This document shows, piece after piece, positions 15,721 through 24,691 of a DNA stretch of 64,000 bases. The stretch spans positions 62,001 to 126,000 of the forward strand of contig NZ_QGDO01000009.1 in assembly GCF_003149185.1 (NCBI RefSeq). Direction: 5' to 3'. The notes under the pieces were generated by a model, which was given only the letters and a program-made list of their open reading frames with translations, had not been told where the DNA came from and did not search any database. Position 1 is the stretch's first letter. Each line of letters opens with the position of its first letter. The DNA comes from Sediminitomix flava (GTDB lineage: Bacteria > Bacteroidota > Bacteroidia > Cytophagales > Flammeovirgaceae). Made by a program: the position numbers and the translations under genes.

Positions 15721-15735
15721 TTAGAGTAAAAAAAT

Positions 15736-15766
15736 AAGGCTTCCCAAAATTGAGAAGCCTTTTATA
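15736..15766. terminator. Terminator of the DUF349 gene
   Basis: AAGGCTTC (15736-15743) pairs with GAAGCCTT (15754-15761), with A/T tracts on both sides. It mainly serves the minus-strand gene ending at 15785. Confidence 0.7.
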
Positions 15767-15784
15767 TTTTTCAGTGAAAACCGA

Positions 15785-17065
15785 TTACAGCATCAAAAGC
15801 TTGTCTTCCAATTTCTGAAGGATACGCTTTTTCGTTTTCAACTTATTGATGAAGTTGTTACGTTGCTGATACAATTGGTAATCTTGAGGATCATTTGAAT
15901 TGAAGTTAGATCCATGACGAGAATTGAATTCGTACAATTCGCTTTCGTCTTGTTTGATTGAATCTCTCAACAAGTCCATCTTGATTTTCAATTGCTCAAA
16001 ATCAGATTTCGTGTATAAATCTGGGTGCAAGTTCTTCGCCATTCTTTCTAGGAAGTGACTTTCGAAGATTTCGTTACAGATAATACGGAATCTCAAGTTG
16101 TACTCTTTATCTTCTGGAGCTTGAAGTTTACCCAATTGCTTCCAGTCGTTTTGAAGTGTCTTGATCTTCGCAATATTGTATGGAGAACCACTCTTCAAGA
16201 AAGACTCTGCAGTTTCCAACAATTCTTTCTTCATCTCGATAGGAGATTTTCTTCTGTAAGAAGAACGTTGACTCTTAAGGTCATTGAAGAATTTGGCTGT
16301 TTCTTTCTTGAATTCGTAAAGTGTCTTGTTGATTTTCATCTTCGGCACTTTACCAACTTCTCTCCACTCGTTTTGAATATCTTTAACCTCGTTCACGAAT
16401 TCTTTACCACCGCCAATACGGTTAATTCGCTTCACTTGGTTCAATAAGCTACGGTACTTGAACAGACGGTCACGCATGATACGTTGCATTTCTTGGTAGA
16501 AATCGCCACGTCTCTTGAAGAAGAATTCCATAGCATCATTGAATTGCTCTGAAAGTTTTTCCTCTTCTTCTTTTACAGCACTACCAGTCTTGATCCAATT
16601 CATTTTTAATTCCTTGAATCTTTCAGTGCCGTCTTTCCATTCAGTAGAATATTTAGCCTCTTGAGCTTCTTTTAAAAGAGCAGTCTTGATTTCGAAGTTT
16701 TTGTCTCTGTTTTTGGCAATGTACTCGTTAATTTCATCTTCTAGTACATTGATTTCTTCATAGAGTTTTGTGAAATCACCTAATCCATTGTAAGTCGCTA
16801 AGTAAGTACGCATATGGATTAGTTTCATGAGATATGAACCTTTGTTCTCTGCAGTGTGAATCGAATCTTTCACTGCTTGAACCTTTTTGGTTACCATATC
16901 AAAGCGATTAACGAAATATTTTAAACTTTCCTCATCACTTTCTCTAACATCGCCTATTTCTCGGTCTTGAAAGTCGAAGTAGCCTCTAAGAATAACCTTA
17001 CCGTCTTTAATGTAGCCGTACTCTGTGATTTCCTTATACTCTTTGATCGGGGTAGTTGATGACAT
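15785..17065 (-). CDS. DUF349 domain-containing coiled-coil protein
   Basis: 426 aa, charged and helical, no signal peptide. It holds repeated DUF349 units recognisable by a Trp near the end of each helix pair: NWIKTGSA, EWREVGKVP and DWKQLGKLQ, each after a KE-rich helix and followed by FFK-RR or FKKET. DUF349 proteins are common in Bacteroidota and their role is unknown. It is monocistronic with a long upstream region (17066-17569). Confidence 0.88.
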   Translation of the reverse strand: MSSTTPIKEYKEITEYGYIKDGKVILRGYFDFQDREIGDVRESDEESLKYFVNRFDMVTKKVQAVKDSIHTAENKGSYLMKLIHMRTYLATYNGLGDFTKLYEEINVLEDEINEYIAKNRDKNFEIKTALLKEAQEAKYSTEWKDGTERFKELKMNWIKTGSAVKEEEEKLSEQFNDAMEFFFKRRGDFYQEMQRIMRDRLFKYRSLLNQVKRINRIGGGKEFVNEVKDIQNEWREVGKVPKMKINKTLYEFKKETAKFFNDLKSQRSSYRRKSPIEMKKELLETAESFLKSGSPYNIAKIKTLQNDWKQLGKLQAPEDKEYNLRFRIICNEIFESHFLERMAKNLHPDLYTKSDFEQLKIKMDLLRDSIKQDESELYEFNSRHGSNFNSNDPQDYQLYQQRNNFINKLKTKKRILQKLEDKLLML

Positions 17066-17119
17066 TGCTTATTGTCTGTTTGGTTAATAGTTATCTGTAT
17101 GTTTTAGTAAAACTATCTA

Positions 17120-17136
17120 TTCTTGAAATTCAAGAA
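17120..17136. promoter_or_regulatory. Inverted repeat upstream of the DUF349 gene
   Basis: TTCTTGAA-A-TTCAAGAA, perfect 8-bp arms, 55-71 bases upstream of the DUF349 start. Possible regulator site. The rest of 17066-17569 is AT-rich and holds nothing else recognisable apart from the ettA promoter. Confidence 0.35.
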
Positions 17137-17487
17137 ATTAGTATATATTCCTGTTTCGAATTCTGAGAATCTCTTTTAGTGTAATTGAAAGAAATAATAA
17201 TCACGAGATTATTACTTCCCTGCAAATTTAGTTATATCTGAATTATAACTAATTCAATATCTATTCTTTTTTGTTCAATTTTAACATTAATTTGCCAAAC
17301 AACTTGAAAATTCTTCATTTATAGATAAATATCTTTAAATGAATAAGTTAGCTAAGTTGGACTTATTTATTGGTTTATATAATCCTCATAAGTTAAGAGG
17401 CATTCTTGATTAATGCAAATTATCAAGACTATATTGATAAAACAACCACAATTACAATTTTGTATTAGATTCAGAAAAAATGTCTTG

Positions 17488-17518
17488 TTTGTTAAATCAG
17501 ACAAAAGTAGCATATTTG
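17488..17518 (+). promoter_or_regulatory. Candidate promoter of ettA
   Basis: TTTG (17488-17491), 19 bases, then CATATTTG (17511-17518), one mismatch to TTTG-N19-TAnnTTTG. It leaves a leader of about 45 bases before the ettA start. Confidence 0.55.
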
Positions 17519-17569
17519 AGCCCTTTGAAAATCGCTTTCATTAAAACCTATAAAAAATAGACTCTCTTT

Positions 17570-19249
17570 ATGAGTGACGAAAAAATAATCTTTTCGATGG
17601 CAGGAGTGAATAAGATCATTCCGCCAAGTAAACAAATTTTGAAAAACATTTACCTTTCCTTCTTCTACGGTGCCAAAATTGGTGTTTTAGGTTTGAACGG
17701 ATCGGGTAAATCTACCCTATTGAGCATTATTGCGGGGAAAGATAAAAACTACCAAGGTGAAGTAGTTTTCTCTCCGGGTTACTCGGTAGGATTGTTGGAG
17801 CAAGAGCCAGAACTTGATCCTAATAAAACAGTAAAAGAAGTTGTTCAGGAAGGTGCGCAAGAAATTGTAGACCTTTTGAAAGAGTTTGATGAAATCAATG
17901 CTGCTTTTGCAGACCCTGCATTGATGGAAGATCCAGACGCAATGACTAAGTTGATTGAGCGTCAAGGAGAAGTTCAAGAGAAACTTGATCATCATAATGC
18001 TTGGGAATTAGACAGCCGTTTGGAAAGAGCAATGGATGCTTTACGTTGTCCGCCTGAAGATGCAATCATCAAGAACTGTTCGGGTGGTGAGAAAAGACGT
18101 GTAGCACTTTGTCGTCTACTTTTACAAGAACCAGATATCTTACTTCTTGATGAGCCTACCAACCACTTGGATGCAGAGTCTGTACACTGGTTGGAGCAGC
18201 ACTTGAAGCAATATAAAGGTACAGTAATCGCTGTAACTCACGACCGTTACTTCTTGGATAATGTAGCTGGTTGGATTCTTGAACTTGACCGTGGTGAAGG
18301 TATTCCTTGGAAAGGAAATTATTCTTCTTGGTTGGAGCAAAAGCAAAACCGTTTGGCACAAGAAGAGAAGCAAGAGTCTAAGCGTCAGAAAACACTTCAG
18401 CGTGAGTTGGACTGGATTCGTATGGCTCCGAAAGCTCGTCAAGCTAAACAAAAGGCACGTATCAATGCCTATGATAAAATGGCTGGCGAAGAAGCTAAAG
18501 AGAAAGAAGCTAAACTTGAGCTGTTCATTCCTCCAGGGCCACGTTTGGGTACTAAAGTGATTGAGGCAAATGGTGTAGCAAAAGCATTTGGTGACAAGCT
18601 TCTTTATGAAGGAATGGAATTCTCTCTTCCTCAAGGTGGTATTGTAGGTATTGTAGGACCTAACGGAGTTGGTAAAACTACTTTATTCAAAATGATTACT
18701 GGAAAAGAAAATCCAGATAAAGGGTCATTTGAAGTTGGGGAAACAGTACAGATTGCCTACGTAGATCAAGAACACGATAACCTTGATCCGAACAAATCTG
18801 TTTGGGAGACAATCTCTGAAGGAAATGAGTTGATGATGCTCGGTGGCAAAGAGGTAAACTCTAGAGCTTATGTAAGTAAATTCAACTTTGCAGGTGGAGA
18901 TCAGCAAAAGAAAGTGGGAGATCTTTCTGGGGGTGAGCGCAACAGAGTACATCTTGCATTGGCATTGAAAGAAGGTGGTAACTTATTGCTTCTTGATGAG
19001 CCTACCAACGACTTGGATGTAAACACGCTTCGTGCTTTGGAAGAAGCATTGGAGAACTTTGCAGGAAGTGCCGTGATTATTTCTCACGACCGTTGGTTCT
19101 TGGATAGAATTGCAACACACCTTTTGGTATTTGAAGGTGATTCTCAAGTAAGATTCTTTGAGGGTAACTTTACTGAATACGAAGAGAAGCGTAAGCAAGA
19201 AGTTGGAGATATTACTCCTCATCGTATCAGATACAAGAAATTGCAATAG
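17570..19249 (+). CDS. ettA: Energy-dependent translational throttle protein EttA (ABC-F)
   Basis: 559 aa, full length. Two ABC ATPase domains and no membrane segment. Domain 1 has Walker A GLNGSGKST, signature CSGGEKRR and Walker B LLLLDEPTNHLD. Domain 2 has GPNGVGKTT, LSGGERNR and LLLLDEPTNDLD. A charged linker with many Lys/Arg (residues about 245-310) and the short arm insertion in domain 1 fit EttA, which binds the ribosomal E site and gates the first elongation steps according to ATP/ADP. It has its own promoter and a strong terminator. Confidence 0.95.
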   Translation: MSDEKIIFSMAGVNKIIPPSKQILKNIYLSFFYGAKIGVLGLNGSGKSTLLSIIAGKDKNYQGEVVFSPGYSVGLLEQEPELDPNKTVKEVVQEGAQEIVDLLKEFDEINAAFADPALMEDPDAMTKLIERQGEVQEKLDHHNAWELDSRLERAMDALRCPPEDAIIKNCSGGEKRRVALCRLLLQEPDILLLDEPTNHLDAESVHWLEQHLKQYKGTVIAVTHDRYFLDNVAGWILELDRGEGIPWKGNYSSWLEQKQNRLAQEEKQESKRQKTLQRELDWIRMAPKARQAKQKARINAYDKMAGEEAKEKEAKLELFIPPGPRLGTKVIEANGVAKAFGDKLLYEGMEFSLPQGGIVGIVGPNGVGKTTLFKMITGKENPDKGSFEVGETVQIAYVDQEHDNLDPNKSVWETISEGNELMMLGGKEVNSRAYVSKFNFAGGDQQKKVGDLSGGERNRVHLALALKEGGNLLLLDEPTNDLDVNTLRALEEALENFAGSAVIISHDRWFLDRIATHLLVFEGDSQVRFFEGNFTEYEEKRKQEVGDITPHRIRYKKLQ

Positions 19250-19270
19250 TCAATTCTTACAAAATAAATT

Positions 19271-19307
19271 AAGCCTTCTCAAACACCATGTTTGAGAAGG
19301 CTTTTTT
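19271..19307 (+). terminator. Terminator of ettA
   Basis: A 15-bp perfect stem (AAGCCTTCTCAAACA and its complement) with a 3-base loop, followed by TTTTTT. Confidence 0.9.
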
Positions 19308-19323
19308 CTAAATATATTAACTG

Positions 19324-19344
19324 TTCTTAGGGTTATGCTAAGAA
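19324..19344 (-). terminator. Weak terminator of the hydratase gene
   Basis: TTCTTAG and CTAAGAA arms (7 bp) with a 7-base loop, just past the minus-strand stop at 19368. The following T-tract is interrupted, so this is tentative. Confidence 0.35.
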
Positions 19345-19367
19345 TACAGATTCAGAATAATGATTGA

Positions 19368-20135
19368 CTACTTTCTTTTAAAAGTTACTTTATACTCACC
19401 TAGTCCTTTATAACTAATTGTAGTTTCAAGATCGAAGTCTACTTCTACAATTCCTGCATATGAACCTGTGATTATAGCTTCACCAGCTTTAAAAGACTGT
19501 CCACGTTTTGTCATATAGTTGATAAACCAATGAAGTGGATTTTGAGGAAGTTCATTCGGGTGTTTTCCTTCTTTTGTAATCGAGAGTCCTTCTTGCTCAA
19601 TATCAATGAAGATTTCAGAAGCTTTATAGGCTAACTCTCTTTCTATTTCTGGCCCAATGAATAAACCTTGGTTTACCATACAGTCGGCTAGTTTTTCATA
19701 AAATGTAGCACCCGATTCAGCATCAAAACGAGCTTGCATAAGCTCCAATGCCATATGACAATTTCCTATTGCAGCATCAATTTCTTCATTGCTATAACCT
19801 TCTGTATTTGCAGGTAAATCTTTCTCTAAGACAAAAGCAATTTCTGGTTCTATACGAGCCATGCTGTTATCTTCAATCAAAGAAACAGTTTCTCCTCTTT
19901 GAACCGAATCCATAAAAATAGGGGCTGCTATAATTTGACCTTCAGAAGGAGGTAAAAGACATTTCCATCCTCCAGCATCACCTTTTTGTTTTAGCATTTC
20001 TTGGTGGATCGCTAGGGCATCATCAAGGGATTTAGGTCGAATATCTTCAGGAAGTTGTGGAGCTTTTACTCCAGCTTTTCTACGATTCAATAACTCTTTG
20101 GCAGCTTTTTCAAAAGGCATACTCATCTTATTCAA
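19368..20135 (-). CDS. 2-keto-4-pentenoate hydratase / fumarylacetoacetate-hydrolase-fold protein
   Basis: 255 aa. It has the length and layout of MhpD-type hydratases: RIEPEIAFVLEKDLP with the metal-binding Glu-x-Glu, GNCHMALELMQARF in the middle, a segment NPLHWFINYMTKRGQSFKAGE and the strand ITGSYAGIVEV near the C-terminus. Such enzymes hydrate 2-oxo-4-enoic acids in aromatic or other ring-cleavage pathways, or decarboxylate related oxo-acids. No aromatic catabolic genes are adjacent, so the substrate is unknown. Met4 or Met6 could be the true start. Confidence 0.82.
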   Translation of the reverse strand: MNKMSMPFEKAAKELLNRRKAGVKAPQLPEDIRPKSLDDALAIHQEMLKQKGDAGGWKCLLPPSEGQIIAAPIFMDSVQRGETVSLIEDNSMARIEPEIAFVLEKDLPANTEGYSNEEIDAAIGNCHMALELMQARFDAESGATFYEKLADCMVNQGLFIGPEIERELAYKASEIFIDIEQEGLSITKEGKHPNELPQNPLHWFINYMTKRGQSFKAGEAIITGSYAGIVEVDFDLETTISYKGLGEYKVTFKRK

Positions 20136-20256
20136 TTTAAATATGTATAGTCTCAGTTGGCTTAATTAAAGCGAAATTATACTGAAACTATATCTCAGAC
20201 AAATTGAATACTAGATATTGATACTTAAAAAGTGTGATGTTATAGAAAAGGTATGA

Positions 20257-22230
20257 CTATACAAATAGCGCCTCAATCTCATTCAAGTTCATCATCACAA
20301 TTGTCTTACGACCATCAGGAGCGTAGCTTGGAGTAGGACAAGCAAAAAGCTGTTCTACAATCGCATTCATCTCTTCTTTTTCCAAATGATCTCCTTTCTT
20401 GATACACGTTCTTTTAGCCAACGATCTAGCTATATTTTGTGTATTAGAAAGTTCTAGCTCGCTTTTGTTGAGCTTCAATTGTTCAATGATACCTTCTAGG
20501 GTTTCTTTTTCACTAGAATCTTTGATAGCCACAGGCATTCCACTAATAATCACTTTTGTTTTTCCTGCTACTTCAATAGAGAAACCAAGGGCTTCAATTT
20601 CATGTCTGAACTCAGCAAGTAGAGCCAAGTCAACAGGATTTAATTCAAGCGTACGAGGGAACAGTAACTTCTGAGAAACACCAGAGTTATTATTGATTTG
20701 CTGCATAAAACGTTCGTAAAGCACACGTTCGTGAGCAGCTTCCTGATCCATCAGCATAAATCCTGATTTCACTTGGAAAAGGATATAGCTATCTCTGATT
20801 TGGATAGGTTCACGTTTTTCACTTTCGTTGATTTCGTCTGAAGACGTTTCTGTGTTGGCAGCACTACTGAAACGAAGTTCTGTAGCTTGTGATTCTTCAT
20901 TTTCCGAAGGAATATTCAAGTCAACATCATTGAATGGATCAATGCCTGAGCTTGTGTTGTTATTCCAAGGCTTCATAACTGGAGGAGGAGTTGAGTTCTC
21001 ATCTTTCCAGTCATTCATTCGTGAAGAAATTTTAGTAACTGCCGGCTTATCTTCCGTTGTTGAGAAGTCTAAGTCAGCACCAAAATCTACATGAGGGGGT
21101 TCAGCACCCAAATCAGAGAATTTACTGAAAGCTGTAGTCGTTTCAGTTGGTTCTGAAGTATTCTCAAAAGAAGTTGGCATATGAGGTTGATTGTCTTTGG
21201 CAAAGTTTACATCAATACCAAAGTCAATAGATGGGGCAATTCCGTAACTTGCCAATGCTTGTTTTACTGCAGCAGAAACAACGGCATAAACCGTTCTTTC
21301 ATCTGAAAATTTCACCTCTGTTTTGGTTGGGTGCACATTGACGTCTACATCTTTCGGATCAATTTCGATCGAAAGTTTATAGAATGGGTAGTTTCCATCG
21401 GGTAACAAACCTTCAAAGGCATTCATGACAGCATGATGCAATGAGGCATGTCTGATATATCTTCCATTTACAAAGAAGAATTGCTCTCCTTTGGTTCTTT
21501 TAGACGATTCTGGTTTTCCAATATAGCCTTCAACCTTGATTACTTCTAAGTCTTCTTGGCAAGGGATCAATTGCTCTTGGTAAGATTTGCCAAATAATCC
21601 AATGATTCGTTTGGCTGGTTTGCCATTACGAAGGTTGTAAATCTCTTGATCGTTGTGATGAAGAGACATACTGACTTGTGGGTTAGTTAATGCAACACGT
21701 TGGAATTCTTCAAGAACGTGTTTGAACTCAACCGCATCAGACTTTAAGAATTTTCTGCGAGCAGGAACATTGAAGAATAAGTTCTTGACAGCAATAGATG
21801 TTCCTTTTGGTGTAGCGACAGCTTCTTGTTTTTCAATTTTGGAACCTTCAATTTCAATCAATGTACCTGTTTCTTGTTTCTCAGTACGAGTTTTCAACTC
21901 TACTTGAGCAACAGCGGCAATAGAGGCAAGAGCTTCACCTCTGAAACCAAATGTACGGATTGCAAAAAGGTCATCGCTTGAAGAGATTTTAGAAGTAGCG
22001 TGGCGTTCGAAAGACATGCGGGCATCCGTTTCAGACATACCTTTTCCATTGTCAATGATCTGGATAAGAGTTTTTCCAGCATCTTTCACAATGAGATGTA
22101 TCTGAGTAGCTTTGGCATCAATGGCATTTTCCAAAAGTTCTTTCACTACAGAAGAAGGACGCTGAACGACCTCTCCTGCGGCAATTTGGTTAGCCAATGA
22201 TTCTGGAAGTAAACGGATAATATCTTGCAT
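20257..22230 (-). CDS. mutL: DNA mismatch repair protein MutL
   Basis: 657 aa. The N-terminal GHKL ATPase is complete: ELLENAIDA with the catalytic Glu, DNGKGM, and TFGFRGEALASIAAV. The transducer segment NVHPTKTEVKFSDE follows. A variable linker (about 335-475) leads to a C-terminal dimerisation domain. The endonuclease-type motif reads DQEAAHERVLYE at 495-506, with Glu in place of the metal-binding His of DQHA-x2-E-x4-E. The C-terminal CPTPSYAPDGR replaces the usual CPHGRP. It couples mismatch recognition by MutS to strand removal. It is monocistronic. Confidence 0.96.
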   Translation of the reverse strand: MQDIIRLLPESLANQIAAGEVVQRPSSVVKELLENAIDAKATQIHLIVKDAGKTLIQIIDNGKGMSETDARMSFERHATSKISSSDDLFAIRTFGFRGEALASIAAVAQVELKTRTEKQETGTLIEIEGSKIEKQEAVATPKGTSIAVKNLFFNVPARRKFLKSDAVEFKHVLEEFQRVALTNPQVSMSLHHNDQEIYNLRNGKPAKRIIGLFGKSYQEQLIPCQEDLEVIKVEGYIGKPESSKRTKGEQFFFVNGRYIRHASLHHAVMNAFEGLLPDGNYPFYKLSIEIDPKDVDVNVHPTKTEVKFSDERTVYAVVSAAVKQALASYGIAPSIDFGIDVNFAKDNQPHMPTSFENTSEPTETTTAFSKFSDLGAEPPHVDFGADLDFSTTEDKPAVTKISSRMNDWKDENSTPPPVMKPWNNNTSSGIDPFNDVDLNIPSENEESQATELRFSSAANTETSSDEINESEKREPIQIRDSYILFQVKSGFMLMDQEAAHERVLYERFMQQINNNSGVSQKLLFPRTLELNPVDLALLAEFRHEIEALGFSIEVAGKTKVIISGMPVAIKDSSEKETLEGIIEQLKLNKSELELSNTQNIARSLAKRTCIKKGDHLEKEEMNAIVEQLFACPTPSYAPDGRKTIVMMNLNEIEALFV

Positions 22231-22638
22231 AAACTAAAAGTCTGAAACGCCGTGGCTTAAATTGAAAATGCTGTCAAGGCAAATGAGTAAGCATTCCATC
22301 TTACTCTAAGTCACAAACTTAAAAATTCTTTTATCAAAAAACGCATAATTGTGCTTCGTTTGATCTTTTTTAAGAGAAAAAACTCCTTTTTAAAATGCAA
22401 TTTTTTTTTCAGTGAGGGTAAATATTCAGAGAACATTAAAAATCCAGCTCCATTGAACTTTTTGTATCGTTTATTTGGTATCTTCTTTTAATGTTAAATT
22501 TCTTTTAAAAGAGTTATTTCTGAAGGGGGAAATCCGTGCTTTTTTGGAGTATGTTTATCTACCTTTTTAGCTGAAAAAGAGATGTCGGATTGTTACATAG
22601 CCGAAGGGATGTTTTAACGTTGAATTTAAGATGTAAAT
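22231..22638. other. Gap of 408 bases between divergent mutL and an acetyltransferase
   Basis: AT-rich with no credible gene. It holds a candidate mutL -7 box (22314-22321) and an imperfect hairpin at about 22334-22373 (ATCAAA..ACG with CGTTTGAT, followed by CTTTTTT) that looks like a weak plus-strand terminator with nothing obvious to terminate. Confidence 0.4.
22314..22321 (-). promoter_or_regulatory. Candidate -7 box for mutL
   Basis: Minus strand TAAGTTTG, a full match to TAnnTTTG; the nearest TTTG upstream is spaced 13 bases away instead of about 19. The leader would be about 78 bases. Confidence 0.35.
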
Positions 22639-23232
22639 ATGACTGAAAAAGAAAAAATGCTTTCGGGAAAGCCCTATAAAGCTTTTGGCGATGAATTATT
22701 CCAAGAAAGACAATTTGCAAAGGAAATCATCTATGAGTTCAATAATCTGCCACCAAAGCAAGTGGAGAAAAGGAATGAGTTGATTCGAAAACTATTAGGG
22801 AGTACACAAGACACATTTTTTATTGAGCCACCTTTTAGGTGTGACTATGGCTATAACATAGAAATTGGTCAGAACTTCTATTCAAATTATAACCTAACTA
22901 TTTTGGATTGTGCAAAAGTCAAAATAGGTAACAATGTACTTCTCGGCCCTAATGTGAGTTTATATGCAGCAGGGCATCCGTTGCATTTTGAGAAAAGGAA
23001 TGAAGAATATGAATATGCATTTCCTATCACAATCGGTGATAATGTTTGGATTGGTGGAAATGTGGTAGTCAATGCAAATATTAGCATAGGAGAAAACACT
23101 GTAATTGGCTCTGGAAGTGTAGTGACGAGAGATATTCCTAGTAATGTATTGGCTGCCGGAAATCCTTGTAAAGTCATAAGAGAAATTACAGAAGAGGATA
23201 AATTGTATTATTTCAGAAAGGAAAAGTTTTAA
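22639..23232 (+). CDS. Maltose/galactoside-type sugar O-acetyltransferase
   Basis: 197 aa. The N-terminal Maa domain (KEKMLSGKPYKAFGDEL) is followed by a left-handed beta-helix with hexapeptide repeats (IGNNVLLGPNVSLYAAGHPL, IGDNVWIGGNVVVNANISI, IGENTVIGSGSVV). The catalytic His is in AAGHPL and the family end AAGNPCKVIREI is present. It acetylates sugars from acetyl-CoA; the natural acceptor is unknown. It is monocistronic. Confidence 0.93.
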   Translation: MTEKEKMLSGKPYKAFGDELFQERQFAKEIIYEFNNLPPKQVEKRNELIRKLLGSTQDTFFIEPPFRCDYGYNIEIGQNFYSNYNLTILDCAKVKIGNNVLLGPNVSLYAAGHPLHFEKRNEEYEYAFPITIGDNVWIGGNVVVNANISIGENTVIGSGSVVTRDIPSNVLAAGNPCKVIREITEEDKLYYFRKEKF

Positions 23233-23240
23233 AAATAAAA

Positions 23241-23279
23241 ACAGCCTAATAGCTTTTCAGAGTAAGCTATTAGGCTGTA
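23241..23279. terminator. Bidirectional terminator
   Basis: A 15-bp perfect stem (ACAGCCTAATAGCTT and its complement) with an 8-9 base loop, A-rich on the left and TATATTTTTT on the right. It sits between the convergent acetyltransferase and gldE genes. Confidence 0.85.
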
Positions 23280-23302
23280 TATTTTTTGTCTTGAATTCCG
23301 TA

Positions 23303-24664
23303 TTAAGCTGTAGCTTTCTCCTTGAAGAAAACTTTGACTGATTTTATTCGCTTTTTGGTGACATTACCAACCGTAAAGACGATGTTTGAAAATTCAATTT
23401 CTTCACCTGATAAAGGCATTTTTTTGAAGAGCTCAAGAATCAGTCCTCCAAGAGATTCACTATCTCCTCTTGCATCTTCGAAGATATCCATAGGCAGATC
23501 GACTGTTTTACAAAAGTCACTCAATGATGTTTTTGCATCAAACATGAAAGTGAACTGATCTAGCTTTTTGTAATAAGAAGGCTCTGCTTCGTCGAATTCA
23601 TCATTGATTTCTCCAACAATCTCTTCAATCACATCTTCAAGAGTAACCAAGCCTGTTGTTCCTCCATATTCATCTACAATAATAGCCATATGAACTCTTC
23701 TTGATTGGAAATCTCGAAGTAGTTCGTCTAGCCTTTTGCTTTCTGGAATGAAGAAAACCTCTGAGCGGATTAGCTCTTGCCAATCGAAGTCCTCGCCTTT
23801 GTCTAGATAAGGAAGAAGGTCTTTGATGTAGAGAATTCCTTTGATTTTATCGATGGTATCTTGATAAATAGGAATTCTTGAAAATCCAGAATCATTGATA
23901 ATCCCCATAAGCTCATGGAAATTAGTCTCGATATCTACAGCAGTGAGGTCCATTCGAGACTTCATGATCTGTGTAACCATTTTACCACTGAAGTTTACGA
24001 CTCCTTTAAGAATCTCTTCGGCATTATCATTCTGTTCGTCTTCGGTAATGATTTCTACAGCTTCGTTCAATTCATTGACTGAAAGAGCCATGTTACTTTG
24101 ATTTCCTTCAAGTCTTTTCTCCAATCGATTTCCGACCACTGTGAGTAGCCACGAAAAAGGTTTTAGAATAGACATAGAAACCGAAAGCATTTTAGCGGTC
24201 AGTCTCGCGAAAGTGAGGTTTTGCTGTGATGCGTATAATTTTGGTACAATTTCACCAAAAAATACAATAGCAGCAGTCACTACGATAGTTTGTAGAAATA
24301 TAACACTCGGACTTGTTCTGCTTATTTCCAACATATCTGCAATTTGCCAAGTGGCATAGGCAGAGATGGTTACGATAGCTACGTTTACCAAGTTGTTGAG
24401 AATAAGTATAGTGGCTAACAAGAGTTTTGGATTCCCCAAGAGGCTGAGGATATTCTTGTCAGTGGCATCGCCTTTTTCTTCACAAGTTTTAAGTTGTTCG
24501 TTAGAGAGTGAGAAAAAAGCCACTTCAGAGCCTGATACAAGGGCAGATATCACCAATAGAAAAAGGGTGACCGAAATTGCCACAAGTGGCAGCTCCGAAA
24601 ATGATAAGTCGGATAAGACCATCAAGAATGAATGTGCCGTATCGGGTTCGACTGGATCTTCCAA
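23303..24664 (-). CDS. gldE: Gliding motility-associated protein GldE (CNNM/CBS/CorC family)
   Basis: 453 aa. An N-terminal CNNM transmembrane domain with 3-4 helices (about 30-180, including SALVSGSEVAFFSLS) is followed by paired CBS domains (about 215-335; FSRIPIYQDTIDKIKGILY, VDEYGGTTGLVTLEDVIEEIVGEI) and a C-terminal CorC/HlyC domain. This is the GldE architecture. Its position downstream of ssb and mutY matches the gliding locus of Flavobacteria and supports GldE over a general CorC/HlyC-type CNNM protein. It lies 27 bases after ssb, as last gene of the GT9-DUF2062-mutY-ssb-gldE cluster. gldD, usually adjacent, is at 11.3 kb. Confidence 0.87.
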   Translation of the reverse strand: MEDPVEPDTAHSFLMVLSDLSFSELPLVAISVTLFLLVISALVSGSEVAFFSLSNEQLKTCEEKGDATDKNILSLLGNPKLLLATILILNNLVNVAIVTISAYATWQIADMLEISRTSPSVIFLQTIVVTAAIVFFGEIVPKLYASQQNLTFARLTAKMLSVSMSILKPFSWLLTVVGNRLEKRLEGNQSNMALSVNELNEAVEIITEDEQNDNAEEILKGVVNFSGKMVTQIMKSRMDLTAVDIETNFHELMGIINDSGFSRIPIYQDTIDKIKGILYIKDLLPYLDKGEDFDWQELIRSEVFFIPESKRLDELLRDFQSRRVHMAIIVDEYGGTTGLVTLEDVIEEIVGEINDEFDEAEPSYYKKLDQFTFMFDAKTSLSDFCKTVDLPMDIFEDARGDSESLGGLILELFKKMPLSGEEIEFSNIVFTVGNVTKKRIKSVKVFFKEKATA

Positions 24665-24691
24665 GGTTTGTAATGTTTAGTGAATAATATC

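Noticed and set aside
18140-18634. Open frame of 164 codons antisense to ettA on the minus strand
   Set aside because: It lies entirely inside ettA, whose product is fully recognisable, and its translation has no domain-like pattern. It is a shadow of the coding strand's codon use.
22334-22373. Imperfect hairpin with T-run on the plus strand
   Set aside because: The stem has a bulge and there is no plus-strand gene before it; it is mentioned only in the gap entry.
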